DNA of 57,705 bases from CAZJYI01 sp964550025 (GCA_964550025.1 CAZJYI010000066.1:1-57705), one strand, 5' to 3'; positions 15,801 through 24,381 are shown, counted from the stretch's first letter. The notes: generated from the sequence alone by a model not told the origin. Numbers and translations are program-made.

Positions 15801-18800
15801 TACGGCAAGAATGAAGCTCTGACCAACTTCCCGGCCTTGATCGTGTTCCGCCCGGACCTCGTCAACTTCGGCTACGATCAACTGGCCTCCACAGACGGCG
15901 GTGACCTGCGCTTCGCGAACTCCAACCTGACGGCGCTGCTCGACTACGAGATCGAGGTGTGGAACACCAACGGCGAGTCGTACGTGTGGGTGGAGGTGCC
16001 TTGCCTCTCGAACACGAACACGGAGGTCTGGGCTTACTGGGGCAACGCTGAGGATACGACGCCCCTCCCCAGCACCACCAACGGCGCGACCTGGCCGGCC
16101 GACCACATCGGCGTGTGGCACATGACCGAACCCGACGCGGTCGACTCCGCGAACGACAACGACGGGGACGGACGGGGCAACGTGACAGCGCGCGGGTTCA
16201 TCGGCGACGCCCAGTACTTCGACAACCAGTACATCGAGATTGCCAACGAACCGAATTTCGATTTCCACGATGCCCTGACGGTCTCGTGCTGGATGCGCAT
16301 CACGAACGGGTGGCGAACGAGCTGGCAGGCGTTTGTCACCAAGGAAGGCGAGAACAACATGGGCTGGCAGCTACGGCGCCACAACCGCAACGAAACGGCC
16401 ACGTTCACCGTTCGCGGAACGACGGCCACGGACGATCCCGGCAGCAGCACACCCATCGGGGACGGTGATTGGCACTACCTGACCGGCGTGTTCGGCGGAG
16501 GCAGGCGCCACACCTACATCGACGGGGTGCAGAACGACGCGCGTAACGACAGCGGCAACATCGCCGCCTCCGACCAGCCGGTGCGTATAGGGGCCAAACA
16601 GAATGCCGGCTCGCGCCACCGCGGCTGGATCGACGAGGTACGCATCGTCAACGACGCGCATTCCTCCAACCGGGTGTGGGCGACGTGGTTCAACATGGCC
16701 CGCAATGCGGACTTCATCACGTACGGACCGACCCTGTCGGCCGACCCGAACGCCCCCTCGATCTTCGTTGTCTACGGTGCGACCAACGTCACGGACTCCT
16801 CGGCATATCTGACCACGCGGCTGAGCTCGACGGGCGCGGCCGAGACGGTCGTGTCGGTCCATTGGGGGACGGAGAACGGCGGACCCGACGTCGCCAACTG
16901 GGCGCACGCGCACGTTCTGGGCGCCGTGTCGCAGGAACCGGACATCGACTTGAGCGTTCTCGCGACGGGACTGCTCGCCAACACGAAGTACTACTACGCC
17001 TACAGGGCCGCCAACAGCTACGGTACAAACTGGACGTCGGCGAGCTTCTGGAGCGCGGGGCCTCCCGCGGTCGCCAACACCGGGGGCGCGGACCCGACCA
17101 TCGGCGCCGCCACGCTGCAGGGGAGTCTCGGCAACGAGAGCAGCGCGGACGTCACCATCTACTGGGGGACGGGAGACGGCGGCACAAACAAGGGAGCCTG
17201 GGAACACGGCATTGCGCTCGGACAAACGGACGGCAATCGCCCATTCGCCCTGGATGTGACGGGCCTTCTGTACGGCATACAGTACTACTACCGGGCGTAC
17301 GCCACCAACGCCTATGGCGACGACTGGGCCTCCGCCACGGTCCCCTTCCTGACGCAGACTCCACACAAACCGGCCGAGCCCGGGCTGCTGGTGCGCCTCT
17401 ACGACACCATCCACGGGGACAACTACATCGACCCAATCTCCAACCTGCAGAACACGCGGGAGGACGGCACAACCAACCAGATCGCCGATATTGACTACGA
17501 CTCCTTCGTCGCCCCCTTCAGAGAGATCACCGCCGACGATTCGATCACCCTCCTGTGGGAAGGGATCTTTGTTGCCGACGAGAATGCCACCTACACCTTC
17601 GGCACCCGTAGCGATGACGGCAGCGTGCTCTGCCTCGACCTCAACGCGGACGGCGACCTCGATGATGTTGCCGACGGTGAACAGGTGGTCAATAACAAAG
17701 GCTACCACGGAGCCCGGGAACGCACGGGACAGGTGGCATTGGACGCGGGGCGCTACCCCATCGCGATCGGTTTCTTCGAAGGCGGCGGCGGACAGAGTAT
17801 GGAAGCCCGCTGGGCAAAGGGCAGCGGTTTGAACTACAACTCCCTTGACTTCATCGACGGCACCTCCGGCGCGTTTCTGCGAACCGTTCCGGGCACCCCG
17901 GTCGGCGTTTTCAACACCAACGCTACCGCCATCACACACGCCGGAGCCATTCTGAATGCGACACTGATGGCCTCCGGCAGCGTGTTCCACGTATCGGCGC
18001 ACTGGGGCAACGAGAACCGTGGCACCAACGACACGTGGGACCACTCGACTTACCTCGGATCGTTCACCAATCACGCCGCCGTGAGCCTGCACCACCCCGT
18101 AGCCGACCTGTTGCCCGACACCACCTACCACTTCACCTTCAGGGCAACCAACGCGGCCGTAGATCTATGGGCCGCCCGCGCGACCAACTTCACGACGCTC
18201 GAGTACCTGGGCCCCACCCCACCCCGCATCGACAACTCCAGCGGCGCAACGGGCATCACCACAACCAGCGCCTGGCTGCGAGCGACGCTCGACTCGGCCG
18301 GCAGCGACCCGGCCGAGGTCTGGTGCCACTGGGGCGCCACCGACGCCGGGACCAACCTGACCTGGGACAACACCATCTACTTCGGCACCAACACCGCAAC
18401 CCCGCCCGTGGCCTACTCCAACCTTGTGACTGGGCTGATTTCCGGGGCACGCTACTATTACCGATACCGGGCGGCCAACGCGATCGGCGACGACTGGGGT
18501 GACGAAACCGTGACCTTCGAGGCGCTTCTTCCGGCCGTTTCCGTCAGCGACACCGCAGTCACCGAGGGCGACCAGGGCGCCACGACAGCCGTCTTCGCCG
18601 TAACCCTCTATCCGCCCGGCACGACAAACGTCTCCGTGCAGTTCAATACGGTGGACAGCACCGCCACGGCGGGAACGGATTACAACGCGACCAACGGCAC
18701 GCTGAACTTCGCCGCCGGGCAGACCAGCCTGTCGGTCCGCATCACCGTCATCGGAGACACCCGCAACGAGCTTCCCTCCGAGGATTTCCACCTGGACTTG

Positions 18801-20288
18801 AGCAGTCCCGTCAACGGCACCGTCGCCGACGGTCGCGGAACCTGCACCATCCTCGACGAGGATCTCGACCTGGCTGGGTGGCCGTACAGGACACGCATCG
18901 ATTTCGAAGGCTATGACGGCGCCCAAACACTGACGAACTTCCCCGCCCTGGTCATTTTGGGAACGCATATCGCCGGTTTCGAATACACGCAGTTCGCCTC
19001 CCCCACGGGCGGCGATTTGCGCTTCGTGAACGCGGGCGGATCGGCCATGCTCGACTACGAGATCGAACGGTGGGACACAAACGGCAACTCGTTCATGTGG
19101 GTTCGCGTCCCAACGCTGTCGCCCACCAGCACGAGCATTTGGGCGTGCTGGGGCAGCGCCGGCGCCGCCACCCCGCCCCCTTCAACAAACGGCAGCGCCA
19201 CCTGGTCCGAGGGATACGTCGGGGTCTACCACTTGGACGAAACCGGGAGCGCCGCAAGGAAGGACGCCTCCCCGGCCGGCAACCACGGGACCACACAGAA
19301 CTACGAGGGGGATGAGGGCGTTGCAGGAAAGGTAGCCGGCGGCGATGCGTTTGATGGAGGCAACGACGCCGTAATGCTCCGGGACCACGCCTCGCTGGAC
19401 ATGACGGACGCCATCACGCTGTCCGCCTGGTTCAAGGCTGACTCCTGGGCCTTTGACAACGTACTGATCCGAAAGGACGAAGCCTACCGCCTCTACAACC
19501 GCGAGACAGACATGAGCCTGAAGCTGCCGGGGGTCGGCGGCGAAACGGTGCTCTCTCCCATCGAGAACTTCGAGACGGGGCGTTGGTACCACGTCGCCGG
19601 AACCTACGATCGGCACGCGGGAGCCGACAACATGATCCTCTATGTGAACGGCGCGCCAGTCAACACGCGTACCGAGACGGCGGCGCTCCGCACAACCGGT
19701 GACGACGTGTTCATCGGGCGCAAGTCCAACGGGTCGCAGACCTTCGACGGCATCATCGACGAGGCGCGCATCGCCAATACCGCCCGTTCCGCGGATTGGA
19801 TCCGGGCGTCCTGGCTGAACCAGGCGTCCAACAGCGTGTTCCAATCCTGCGGCGCGGTGTCGGCCGGACGCGACTCCGACGGGGACGACATTCCTGACGC
19901 GTGGGAGACGCGGTACTTCCCGACAACCGGCAGTACCGACGGCCGCCCGGGTGAGGACTGGGACGGCGACGGTGCAAGCGACCGCGAAGAGTACATCGCC
20001 GGAACCGACCCCACCAACCCTGTCAGCCATTTTGCGCTGGGATTGCTGTGGTCCAACGGCGGAGCCGTTGTCGTCTTCCCCGCCTTTGAGACCACCAGCG
20101 AGTATGGGCCTGTCCGACGCTACTACTCCCTCGACCGCTCGACGGGATTGCTGTTGAACGCGTGGCTGGGAGTCGACAGCTTCACGAACATAGCCGGGGC
20201 CGGACAAACGGTCATCTACTCGACGGCTCCGCCGAACACCAACGCCCCCATGTTCTTCAGGGGGAGGACGTGGCTCGTCCCGGAGTAG
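9873..20288 (+). CDS. Giant secreted CotH-kinase / LTD / LamG / PA14 multidomain protein
   Basis: A 3,471-residue exported protein. Order by residue: signal peptide 1-24; lamin-tail (LTD) about 25-125; galactose-binding-like region about 150-345; chitobiase-C-like about 350-430; CotH kinase-like about 475-860 (NYKKKSLRLVFKG, FFIWDGEGCF); second chitobiase-C-like about 863-945; three more LTDs to about 1412; Ig-like about 1456-1545. Then come FN3-like and Calx-beta modules, a DUF2341-LamG pair (1964-2285), two FN3-like modules, PA14-like (about 2503-2670), two FN3-like modules, Calx-beta, a second DUF2341-LamG pair (3001-3326), a calcium-binding TSP3-like segment (DSDGDDIPDAWE) and a C-terminal module. 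CotH proteins are protein or polymer-anchoring kinases, and most other modules bind glycans or serve as spacers. I infer a surface adhesin or glycan-binding protein. The start is discussed separately. Confidence 0.85.
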   Translation: MKKNHISALLALVLAVPLLQGRVTARELSISEFMAVNNSTHQDEDGDYSDWIELHNAAATNTSLAGWYLTDNDNNLTKWRFPAVNIEGGGFLVVFASGKDRTNVLSELHTGFKLSGGGEYLALVKPDGVTVAQAYAPEYPEQTGDTSFGATFDESRLIAEGASCRWLVPTSDALGTGWTARTGFDDSVWDEGMAALGYDLGDAYKAHIFTDVSNQMYAVNETLYLRIPFSLESTADIASLTLNMKYDDGFVAYINGQRVADSNAPASPHWDSSTTAAHADSNALAWSAFGVAAPGEALVAGQNMLAIHAMNHVPHDPEPDFLVVPELAASRRVQSYLAWPTPGSNNSEGLLLSEVVFSPERGFYTNAFDVTITADAPGAEIRYTTDYGEPTTNSTLYAGPIAVSNQTVLRAAAFKPGYRPSKSVTHTYIFLRDVLRQPSSPEGFPSRWGTATPDYNMNQGTVAGYGWEQMTNAMLFLPSVSIVADMDGLFDPAIGIYANPNRHGVAWERAASAEWINPDGTTGFNVNCGLRIQGGLGGGGRNYKKKSLRLVFKGIYGPTKLEFPMFDWDPDATDRFDSITFRGGANDRQDYTRDEFARRCQLAMGRPAPHGVYVHIYLNGLYWGLYNPVERPAGDFGANYFGGGSKDNWDAIAHNDRNVVDGDNLAWRAMINMGRAGLADNASYQRIQGNNPDGTRNPAYPHYLDVPNHLDYMLCNIYHGMGDWPHHNWYAARQRDEESTGYKFFIWDGEGCFSTRDVTGVGNGAAEPYGDLKANAEFRVLFGDHVYRHLFNGGALTPEKTTPRFSELSDTMEWGIPPESARWGHTSLSSWRSRRDQKLNNYLPQRTASAITQLRNAGLYPSVDAPTLSHQGGVFSNAFDLVISGSGDVYYTFNGTDPREYGTGDTVGNLYDGPLHLTHSVVVRIRVRSAAGEWSAIHEARFYLDTEPAIRVTELMANPRPPRGMETNSALAASDFEFIELRNTSTSTVGLAGMRFTDGIDFDFTGSPVYALDPGESAVVVKNLAAFTNRYPGAGGIAIAGEYEGSLDNDGETVVLEDWSGRKLFSFTYNDARGWPAAADGAGHSLVPLALDDQLNGALDYGGNWRASAYRDGSPGTTDPAPVTNVVINEIMAHTDYSDPHKPEYDSNDWLELLNRGPSTVALGNWYLSDNATNLTKWAIPAANNIPSLGRLVFDEVTGFHSPITNGFGLNKDGEQVYLSYLPGTAEDRVADCVRFKGQDRDRSLGRYDPDRPWWQAMLPTRGGSNAQPVPEVVIAEVMYHPLPTFDHPENNSHDEYVEIHNVSGSTVDLWTDAGPWRLGGGVDYDFPSNTVLAADERLVLVSFDPTNTIELGTFLTAYGLADGEVRLMGPYSDKLSNRGERIALERPQAPDEPGDPVSWIIVDEVIYFDQAPWPAGTDATGYPLQRKPGWRSGNDPDNWETGFAASPGLPQPKVRISVPAYGATILQPSLATAVVTVDTSRVSGSVQRVAFFVDGSPAGVDTDAPYEFALGGMAGEGRHTLSASFTDDAGTTAARDVVVILSSVGNAEGASDITPTTAALNGSLSFDGRGDVTVYWGRSDGLTDANAWVHATWLGTQTGHFAATATNLTASATYHYRCYVTNAYGQDWADATARFVSAPANVSLSISDDRFSENGGTSTVTARLGNSTASNVTVNLAFLGDALYGADYTASATSILINAGSTSGSITLTGRDDAGLENPETVIVNIASTVNASKVVPYAVTTDLISDDPRTVNLAASGIGDSFATLRGELTHGDVAAVTVYWGKTDGSTNTLNWEGSSDLGLRGEGPFAVQVSGLMANQTYHYRGYATTPGGTDWADTTTNFTTLPPAVTIRDATVTEGNSGTANAAFVVALSAPSGTNVSVDYATSDGTALAGSDYVAGSGTLTIPAGQPIGLIDITVKGDAESEWPRETFHVNLDNPVACAIADGTGVGTIADDDVGVYLHDWRYRMRITFDGYGKNEALTNFPALIVFRPDLVNFGYDQLASTDGGDLRFANSNLTALLDYEIEVWNTNGESYVWVEVPCLSNTNTEVWAYWGNAEDTTPLPSTTNGATWPADHIGVWHMTEPDAVDSANDNDGDGRGNVTARGFIGDAQYFDNQYIEIANEPNFDFHDALTVSCWMRITNGWRTSWQAFVTKEGENNMGWQLRRHNRNETATFTVRGTTATDDPGSSTPIGDGDWHYLTGVFGGGRRHTYIDGVQNDARNDSGNIAASDQPVRIGAKQNAGSRHRGWIDEVRIVNDAHSSNRVWATWFNMARNADFITYGPTLSADPNAPSIFVVYGATNVTDSSAYLTTRLSSTGAAETVVSVHWGTENGGPDVANWAHAHVLGAVSQEPDIDLSVLATGLLANTKYYYAYRAANSYGTNWTSASFWSAGPPAVANTGGADPTIGAATLQGSLGNESSADVTIYWGTGDGGTNKGAWEHGIALGQTDGNRPFALDVTGLLYGIQYYYRAYATNAYGDDWASATVPFLTQTPHKPAEPGLLVRLYDTIHGDNYIDPISNLQNTREDGTTNQIADIDYDSFVAPFREITADDSITLLWEGIFVADENATYTFGTRSDDGSVLCLDLNADGDLDDVADGEQVVNNKGYHGARERTGQVALDAGRYPIAIGFFEGGGGQSMEARWAKGSGLNYNSLDFIDGTSGAFLRTVPGTPVGVFNTNATAITHAGAILNATLMASGSVFHVSAHWGNENRGTNDTWDHSTYLGSFTNHAAVSLHHPVADLLPDTTYHFTFRATNAAVDLWAARATNFTTLEYLGPTPPRIDNSSGATGITTTSAWLRATLDSAGSDPAEVWCHWGATDAGTNLTWDNTIYFGTNTATPPVAYSNLVTGLISGARYYYRYRAANAIGDDWGDETVTFEALLPAVSVSDTAVTEGDQGATTAVFAVTLYPPGTTNVSVQFNTVDSTATAGTDYNATNGTLNFAAGQTSLSVRITVIGDTRNELPSEDFHLDLSSPVNGTVADGRGTCTILDEDLDLAGWPYRTRIDFEGYDGAQTLTNFPALVILGTHIAGFEYTQFASPTGGDLRFVNAGGSAMLDYEIERWDTNGNSFMWVRVPTLSPTSTSIWACWGSAGAATPPPSTNGSATWSEGYVGVYHLDETGSAARKDASPAGNHGTTQNYEGDEGVAGKVAGGDAFDGGNDAVMLRDHASLDMTDAITLSAWFKADSWAFDNVLIRKDEAYRLYNRETDMSLKLPGVGGETVLSPIENFETGRWYHVAGTYDRHAGADNMILYVNGAPVNTRTETAALRTTGDDVFIGRKSNGSQTFDGIIDEARIANTARSADWIRASWLNQASNSVFQSCGAVSAGRDSDGDDIPDAWETRYFPTTGSTDGRPGEDWDGDGASDREEYIAGTDPTNPVSHFALGLLWSNGGAVVVFPAFETTSEYGPVRRYYSLDRSTGLLLNAWLGVDSFTNIAGAGQTVIYSTAPPNTNAPMFFRGRTWLVPE

Positions 20289-20310
20289 CGCCGGCTTTCC
20301 AGCCGGTGAC
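20285..20310. repeat. Hairpin repeat (CCGGCTTTCCAGCCGG), inverted copy of one at 24557
   Basis: The 26 bases here are the exact reverse complement of 24557-24582. The core is a 16-nt hairpin at 20291-20306. It overlaps the stop of the giant CotH gene, so it may end its transcript, though no T-run follows. Confidence 0.65.
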
Positions 20311-20432
20311 GGTGCCGCCGATCACCCATCCGCACGTGAGCATGCGAGAGCGGAAGTCAAGAGAGAGGTGAAGATCACCAGGGCTTTCCTCTCCAGCGGG
20401 GGCCTCATCCCCGTGTTCATGCGCGGATCCGG

Positions 20433-20549
20433 GCTACGGGGATGCGCGGGTCGGACACCCGCGCCACTTTTCACCCCGCTGGAGCGGGGCGCTACTGGGG
20501 ATGCGCGGGTCGGACACCCGCGCCACCTTTCACCCCGCTGGAGCGGGGC
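20433..20549. repeat. Tandem two-hairpin repeat, two copies of about 58 bp
   Basis: Copies at 20433-20490 and 20491-20549 each hold a GCGCGGGTCGGACACCCGC hairpin followed by CCCCGCTGGAGCGGGG and a GCTAC junction. They differ by only a few bases, and a third, partial copy seems to start after 20549. A diverged single copy lies at 24529-24582. The site is the gap between two convergent genes. It may serve as a bidirectional terminator or be a REP-type element. Confidence 0.7.
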
Positions 20550-20589
20550 GGTACGGGGAAGTGCGGCAGCCAGCGTGTCGGTCACACCG

Positions 20590-21528
20590 TCAGTCCGGAC
20601 CCGCCTCCGCAATTATGACGAGTTGATCCCCCGCGCCGAGCAGCCTACCCAATGCCATCTCAAAGGGCCAGTTGACTGCCCGGCTGAAGCCCCGCGCAAT
20701 CCGCCCAACCGCGCGCGACTCCACCGTGCCTGCCAGGCGGAGCTTTCGCAACGCGGACCGGGCGAGCACGGCGACGTTGTACACCGGCTCGTGGACGCGC
20801 ATCCGGCGCAGACCATCGTACGAGAGCAGGCTGCAGGCGTAGGTGCGCTGGTACCTGACGCGCAGACCGGCGTCGGACATCAATCCAGCCAGCGCTTGCG
20901 GCGAAAAGAGCAGCTCGTGGTGCGGAACGAATGCCATCCACTTGCGTCCGAGCAGGCGCCGGAACATGCTCGTGTAGTTTGGCGTATCGACATAAAGCAG
21001 GCCGCCCGGTTTCAAGTGGCGGCAAACCCCGTCCAGGAAGGCACGCGGCTCGCGCACGTGCTCCAGTACGTCCAGAACGGTGACCGCGTCAAAGCACTCG
21101 TGCGACGGAACCTGCTCGACGGTCGGCGAGTAAACGGTGATCCCTTTGGAGCGTGCCAGTTGCGCCGACGCTGCCTGCAGCTCCACCCCGCGGACATCCC
21201 AACCGCCGTCGCGCGCCACCTCGAGAAAATCTCCCCCTGCACAGCCCACGTCCAGCAGCCTGCCGGGTAACGGGCGAAAGCGCCCGAGGGCGCGCAGCGT
21301 GAAGCGGGCATGTGCACGGCTGCCTTCGGACCGGAACCCCCCTGTGATCGACGCCGAGTATTCATCATCGTACAGGGAACTCGCGCCCGCGGGTTCAGTC
21401 CTGGATGGCACACCGCATTCCGCGCACACCGTGAAGACGAGTCCGTCCCCACGGCGGAAGACCCGGTCCCGTGAGGCAAACGCCCTGCCGCACAGACAGC
21501 ATGTCGTCCGCGATTCGCTCTCGGCCAT
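20590..21528 (-). CDS. Class I SAM-dependent methyltransferase with N-terminal zinc ribbon
   Basis: A 312-residue cytoplasmic protein. The N terminus has a four-cysteine knuckle (CCLC at 10-13 and CAEC at 35-38). A Rossmann SAM-binding motif follows, RLLDVGCAGGDFLEVARDGG at about 90-110, then the acidic strand-2 region VRGVELQ and the motif DAVTVLDVLEHVREP. The family (Methyltransf_11/23 type) modifies small molecules or sugars. Zinc-knuckle members often act in O-antigen or secondary-metabolite pathways. No pathway genes adjoin it, so the substrate is unknown. It lies eight bases past the stop of the Gfo/Idh/MocA gene and is probably transcribed from there. Confidence 0.8.
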   Translation of the reverse strand: MAESESRTTCCLCGRAFASRDRVFRRGDGLVFTVCAECGVPSRTEPAGASSLYDDEYSASITGGFRSEGSRAHARFTLRALGRFRPLPGRLLDVGCAGGDFLEVARDGGWDVRGVELQAASAQLARSKGITVYSPTVEQVPSHECFDAVTVLDVLEHVREPRAFLDGVCRHLKPGGLLYVDTPNYTSMFRRLLGRKWMAFVPHHELLFSPQALAGLMSDAGLRVRYQRTYACSLLSYDGLRRMRVHEPVYNVAVLARSALRKLRLAGTVESRAVGRIARGFSRAVNWPFEMALGRLLGAGDQLVIIAEAGPD

Positions 21529-21536
21529 CTCTCCTC

Positions 21537-22967
21537 TCAGACTTCCTCGGGCACCACGAACGGCTTCCGGTACTTTGTCCGCAACAGTCCGTTGGCCCTA
21601 TCGGCCAGCGGACCGGTGAAGCGCTCTTTCTCGGGATCGATTTGCAGTACCGGGCCAAGCGTCAGCGGTGTTGCCGCGAGATCGATCTTGTTGGCTTCCA
21701 GGTGCGTCGCCAACCGCTCCAGCGCCTCACCAAGATGCGGCTTCCCCGCCGTCTGTTTCCGGATGGCACCGGGCGCCGCGCTGTGCCCCAGGCGGTGCGA
21801 GATCTCCCCCAGGTGACAAAGCGCGCTCGAAAGATGTCCTTCCAGGATTTCCGCGTTCAAGTCCTCCGGCCGCCGACTGCGCACGGCATCAATGAAGTTG
21901 CGGTGGTGACCGGAACCGCCCGTGCGCTTGAACTGTTTCACTTTGACCCCGTTCTCGTCATACGCCCATCCGCCGACGAAGTACCCGCCCTCGCAATGCA
22001 CGACGGTCCCGGCCCTGGTCCCCCGGTAGTCATCCATGGCCTTCATACCCGCCGCCTTCGGCAGGCCGCGCAGCTCGAAGAGGATCGGGATGGGATCGTA
22101 ATCCAGGTACACCAATTGCGTATTCGGGGTTTCTCCGTCGTCTGCGTAACCCAGGCGCCCGCCCACGCTGAACGCACTCCGCGGCAACGTGTCCCGGCCG
22201 ATCACCCACCGGCAGATATCGATGAAGTGTATCCCGTTGTTTCCGAAGTCGCCATTGCCCGTGGGCCACACCCAGTGCCAATCGTAGTGCAGGCGCCTCC
22301 GCATCAGCGGGGTCTTCGGCGCCGGCCCGCACCAGAGATTGTAGTCAATCGACTCCGGAACGGACTGCGGTCCGTCAACCTTGCCAATACTGCCGCGCCG
22401 CACATAGATGATACCGCGCGTCAGCGTGACCTTCCCGAGATGCCCCTCACGCAGCCAGGCAATGGCCTCCCGCAACCCTGTGTCTGAGCGGCGCTGCGTG
22501 CCGCTCTGAACAATCCGGTTGTACTTGCGCGCCGCCTTCACCATCTGGCGCCCTTCCCAGATGTCGTGCGAGACCGGCTTTTCCACGTAGACATCCTTGC
22601 CGGCCTGGCAGGCCCACACGGCAACGAGCGCGTGCCAGTGGTTCGGCGTGGCCGTGATCACCGCGTCGATGTTCTTATCGTCGAGTAGCTTCCGCACATC
22701 GCCGTACGTTTCCACCGTCTCGTTGCGGTCCTTGAACTTCTTCGCCTCCCGGTCCAGGACGGCCCGGTCGGCATCGCATATGGCCACGACGCGCACGCCG
22801 GGTATCTTCCTGAACCAGTTGATGTGATTGGCGCCTTGGTTGTTGATCCCGACAACCGCCACACGCACGGCATCGTTTGCGCCAAGGACCCGCGAAAACG
22901 GCGCGGCCAGTGTGAGGCCGCCGGCAAGACTGCCCTTCAACATGCGTCGTCGTGTCATGGATGCCAT
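21537..22967 (-). CDS. Tat-exported Gfo/Idh/MocA-family oxidoreductase
   Basis: A 476-residue NAD(P)-dependent sugar or inositol dehydrogenase-type protein. It begins with a twin-arginine leader (TRRRMLKGSLAGGLTLAAPF). The Rossmann fold starts at VRVAVVGINNQGANH, followed by VVAICDADRAV, ATPNHWHALVAVWACQAGKD and the family signature YVEKPVSHDIWEG with the catalytic-region Lys. The C-terminal beta-sheet domain has GNGDFGNNGIHFIDICRW. PVC genomes carry many such Tat-exported paralogues, often near sulfatases. Substrates are rarely known. The start at 22967 is favoured over the ATG nine bases later because AGGGGC precedes it. A truncated relative lies at 36473-37003. Confidence 0.85.
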   Translation of the reverse strand: MASMTRRRMLKGSLAGGLTLAAPFSRVLGANDAVRVAVVGINNQGANHINWFRKIPGVRVVAICDADRAVLDREAKKFKDRNETVETYGDVRKLLDDKNIDAVITATPNHWHALVAVWACQAGKDVYVEKPVSHDIWEGRQMVKAARKYNRIVQSGTQRRSDTGLREAIAWLREGHLGKVTLTRGIIYVRRGSIGKVDGPQSVPESIDYNLWCGPAPKTPLMRRRLHYDWHWVWPTGNGDFGNNGIHFIDICRWVIGRDTLPRSAFSVGGRLGYADDGETPNTQLVYLDYDPIPILFELRGLPKAAGMKAMDDYRGTRAGTVVHCEGGYFVGGWAYDENGVKVKQFKRTGGSGHHRNFIDAVRSRRPEDLNAEILEGHLSSALCHLGEISHRLGHSAAPGAIRKQTAGKPHLGEALERLATHLEANKIDLAATPLTLGPVLQIDPEKERFTGPLADRANGLLRTKYRKPFVVPEEV

Positions 22968-23010
22968 CGGTGCAGCCCCTTTCGTGCTCGACAGGTACTA
23001 AACGGCGTCT

Positions 23011-23022
23011 GCACCATGGTGC
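23011..23022. promoter_or_regulatory. 12-bp palindrome in a divergent promoter region
   Basis: GCACCATGGTGC is a perfect palindrome in the 151-bp gap between the divergent Gfo/Idh/MocA and serpin genes. A related half-site, AATGGTGCC, recurs about 30 bp further on. It could be an operator. No regulator is encoded nearby. Confidence 0.3.
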
Positions 23023-23118
23023 CCCATTGAGATCGCCAGAACAAGGACAATGGTGCCTGAAGGGACTCGTTCTGGATATGCGCGTGCCACGCGGGCCGCA
23101 ATGCGCTACTGTTCAAAC

Positions 23119-24381
23119 ATGCAGCCCACTCTGAACACCATCCGGAAGCTCGCGATCGGCTCCTGTTTGCTCTTGCTGAGCGGCTCTGCGTCCAACGCGG
23201 GCCAACCCGTGAACATGCGCGACGAGACCGCCGTAGAAGCCATTCGCAGAGGACTCACGGCCCTAGCCTTCGATCTTTACGGTCAACTCAACGACGGCAC
23301 GGGCAACCTCGTTTTCTCGCCTATCAGCATTGCCCTCTCCATCAGCAGCACATACGCCGGCGCGCGTGGCAATACAGAGGAACAGATTGCCGAAGTGTTG
23401 CACAACAAACTCGGGCAGGAGCGCTACCACGCCGCCTTTGGCTCCCTCCGCAGCGAGATCAACTCAGCCGGAAGGAAGGCCCGCATCCGCCTGAGCGCCG
23501 CCAAGTGTTTCCTAGGGCAAAAGGGCCTCCCGTTCAAACAGGATTTCCTGGCACTGATCAAGAACGCCTACGGCTACGAGCTCCACCAGGGGGACTTCGC
23601 CGGCCCCGATTCCGAAGTCTTGCGCACACGCCTGAACGCCTGGGTCGCGCGCAAGACAAACAACCGCGTCGCTGACCTGATACCCCGGGGAGCACTCAAC
23701 CCCGACACGCGTCTTGTGAAGCTCAACGCAATCTACATGAAGGCCGATTGGTCCGACGCGTTCGAGAAGGACATGACGCGAAACGAGGGATTCCAGGTAG
23801 ATGCCGCCACACGTGTCAAGGTCCCGACCATGCGCAAGGTCACCGGCTGCCGCTACGGGGACTCGGATGCCCTGCAGATCATCGAGTTGGGCTACGGCGG
23901 CGGACAGATCGCCATGGTCATCGTGCTTCCCAGAGCTCCCAACACTCTCCCCGACATCGAGACAATGCTGTCGCCGGCCAACGTCGAGGAGTGGCTCGGA
24001 CTCCTCTCGCGCCCCCGCCGCTACGATGTGGAGTTGCACATCCCCAGGTTCCGCATCGAGGGTGGCGCCAACCTCCAGGGAGTCCTGTCCGAGCTCGGTA
24101 TGCCCGATGTCTACGACCCGGACCGCGCCGACCTCACCGGGATCGCAGTCGCGCAGCCGCCACTGTTTCTGGACATGACGCTTCACCGTGCCGGCATCAT
24201 CGTCGATGAAGAGGGCACCGAGGCCTGGGCCGTCACAGGCGATTTCATCGCGATCGGCTTCGACGACGAACCCAAGCGACCGCGTCGTCTCTTCCGCGCC
24301 GATCACCCGTTTCTGTTCTTCATCCGTGACCGGGGCACCGGCGTCATACTCTTCATGGGGCGCGTGCAGGACCCGCGGTAG
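23119..24381 (+). CDS. Secreted serpin (serine protease inhibitor family)
   Basis: A 420-residue bacterial serpin behind a signal peptide (LAIGSCLLLLSGSASNAG). Family marks in order are NLVFSPISIALSISSTYAGA, the NRVADLIPRGALNPDTRLVKLNAIY strand and VKVPTMRKV. The reactive-centre hinge is DEEGTEAWAVTG, and the C-terminal signature is ADHPFLFFIRDRGTGVILFMGRV. Serpins trap proteases by a large conformational change. The hinge needs small residues for this; here Trp interrupts the usual Ala run, so inhibitory activity is likely but not certain. Three in-frame ATGs compete (23050, 23101, 23119). 23119 gives the shortest leader but has no strong ribosome site. The neighbours give no protease target. 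Confidence 0.87.
   Translation: MQPTLNTIRKLAIGSCLLLLSGSASNAGQPVNMRDETAVEAIRRGLTALAFDLYGQLNDGTGNLVFSPISIALSISSTYAGARGNTEEQIAEVLHNKLGQERYHAAFGSLRSEINSAGRKARIRLSAAKCFLGQKGLPFKQDFLALIKNAYGYELHQGDFAGPDSEVLRTRLNAWVARKTNNRVADLIPRGALNPDTRLVKLNAIYMKADWSDAFEKDMTRNEGFQVDAATRVKVPTMRKVTGCRYGDSDALQIIELGYGGGQIAMVIVLPRAPNTLPDIETMLSPANVEEWLGLLSRPRRYDVELHIPRFRIEGGANLQGVLSELGMPDVYDPDRADLTGIAVAQPPLFLDMTLHRAGIIVDEEGTEAWAVTGDFIAIGFDDEPKRPRRLFRADHPFLFFIRDRGTGVILFMGRVQDPR

Noticed and set aside
20433..20549. Riboswitch or classical Rho-independent terminator
   Set aside because: No U-run follows the stems, no metabolic gene lies downstream in sense, and copies occur in convergent gaps. A palindromic repeat explains it better.
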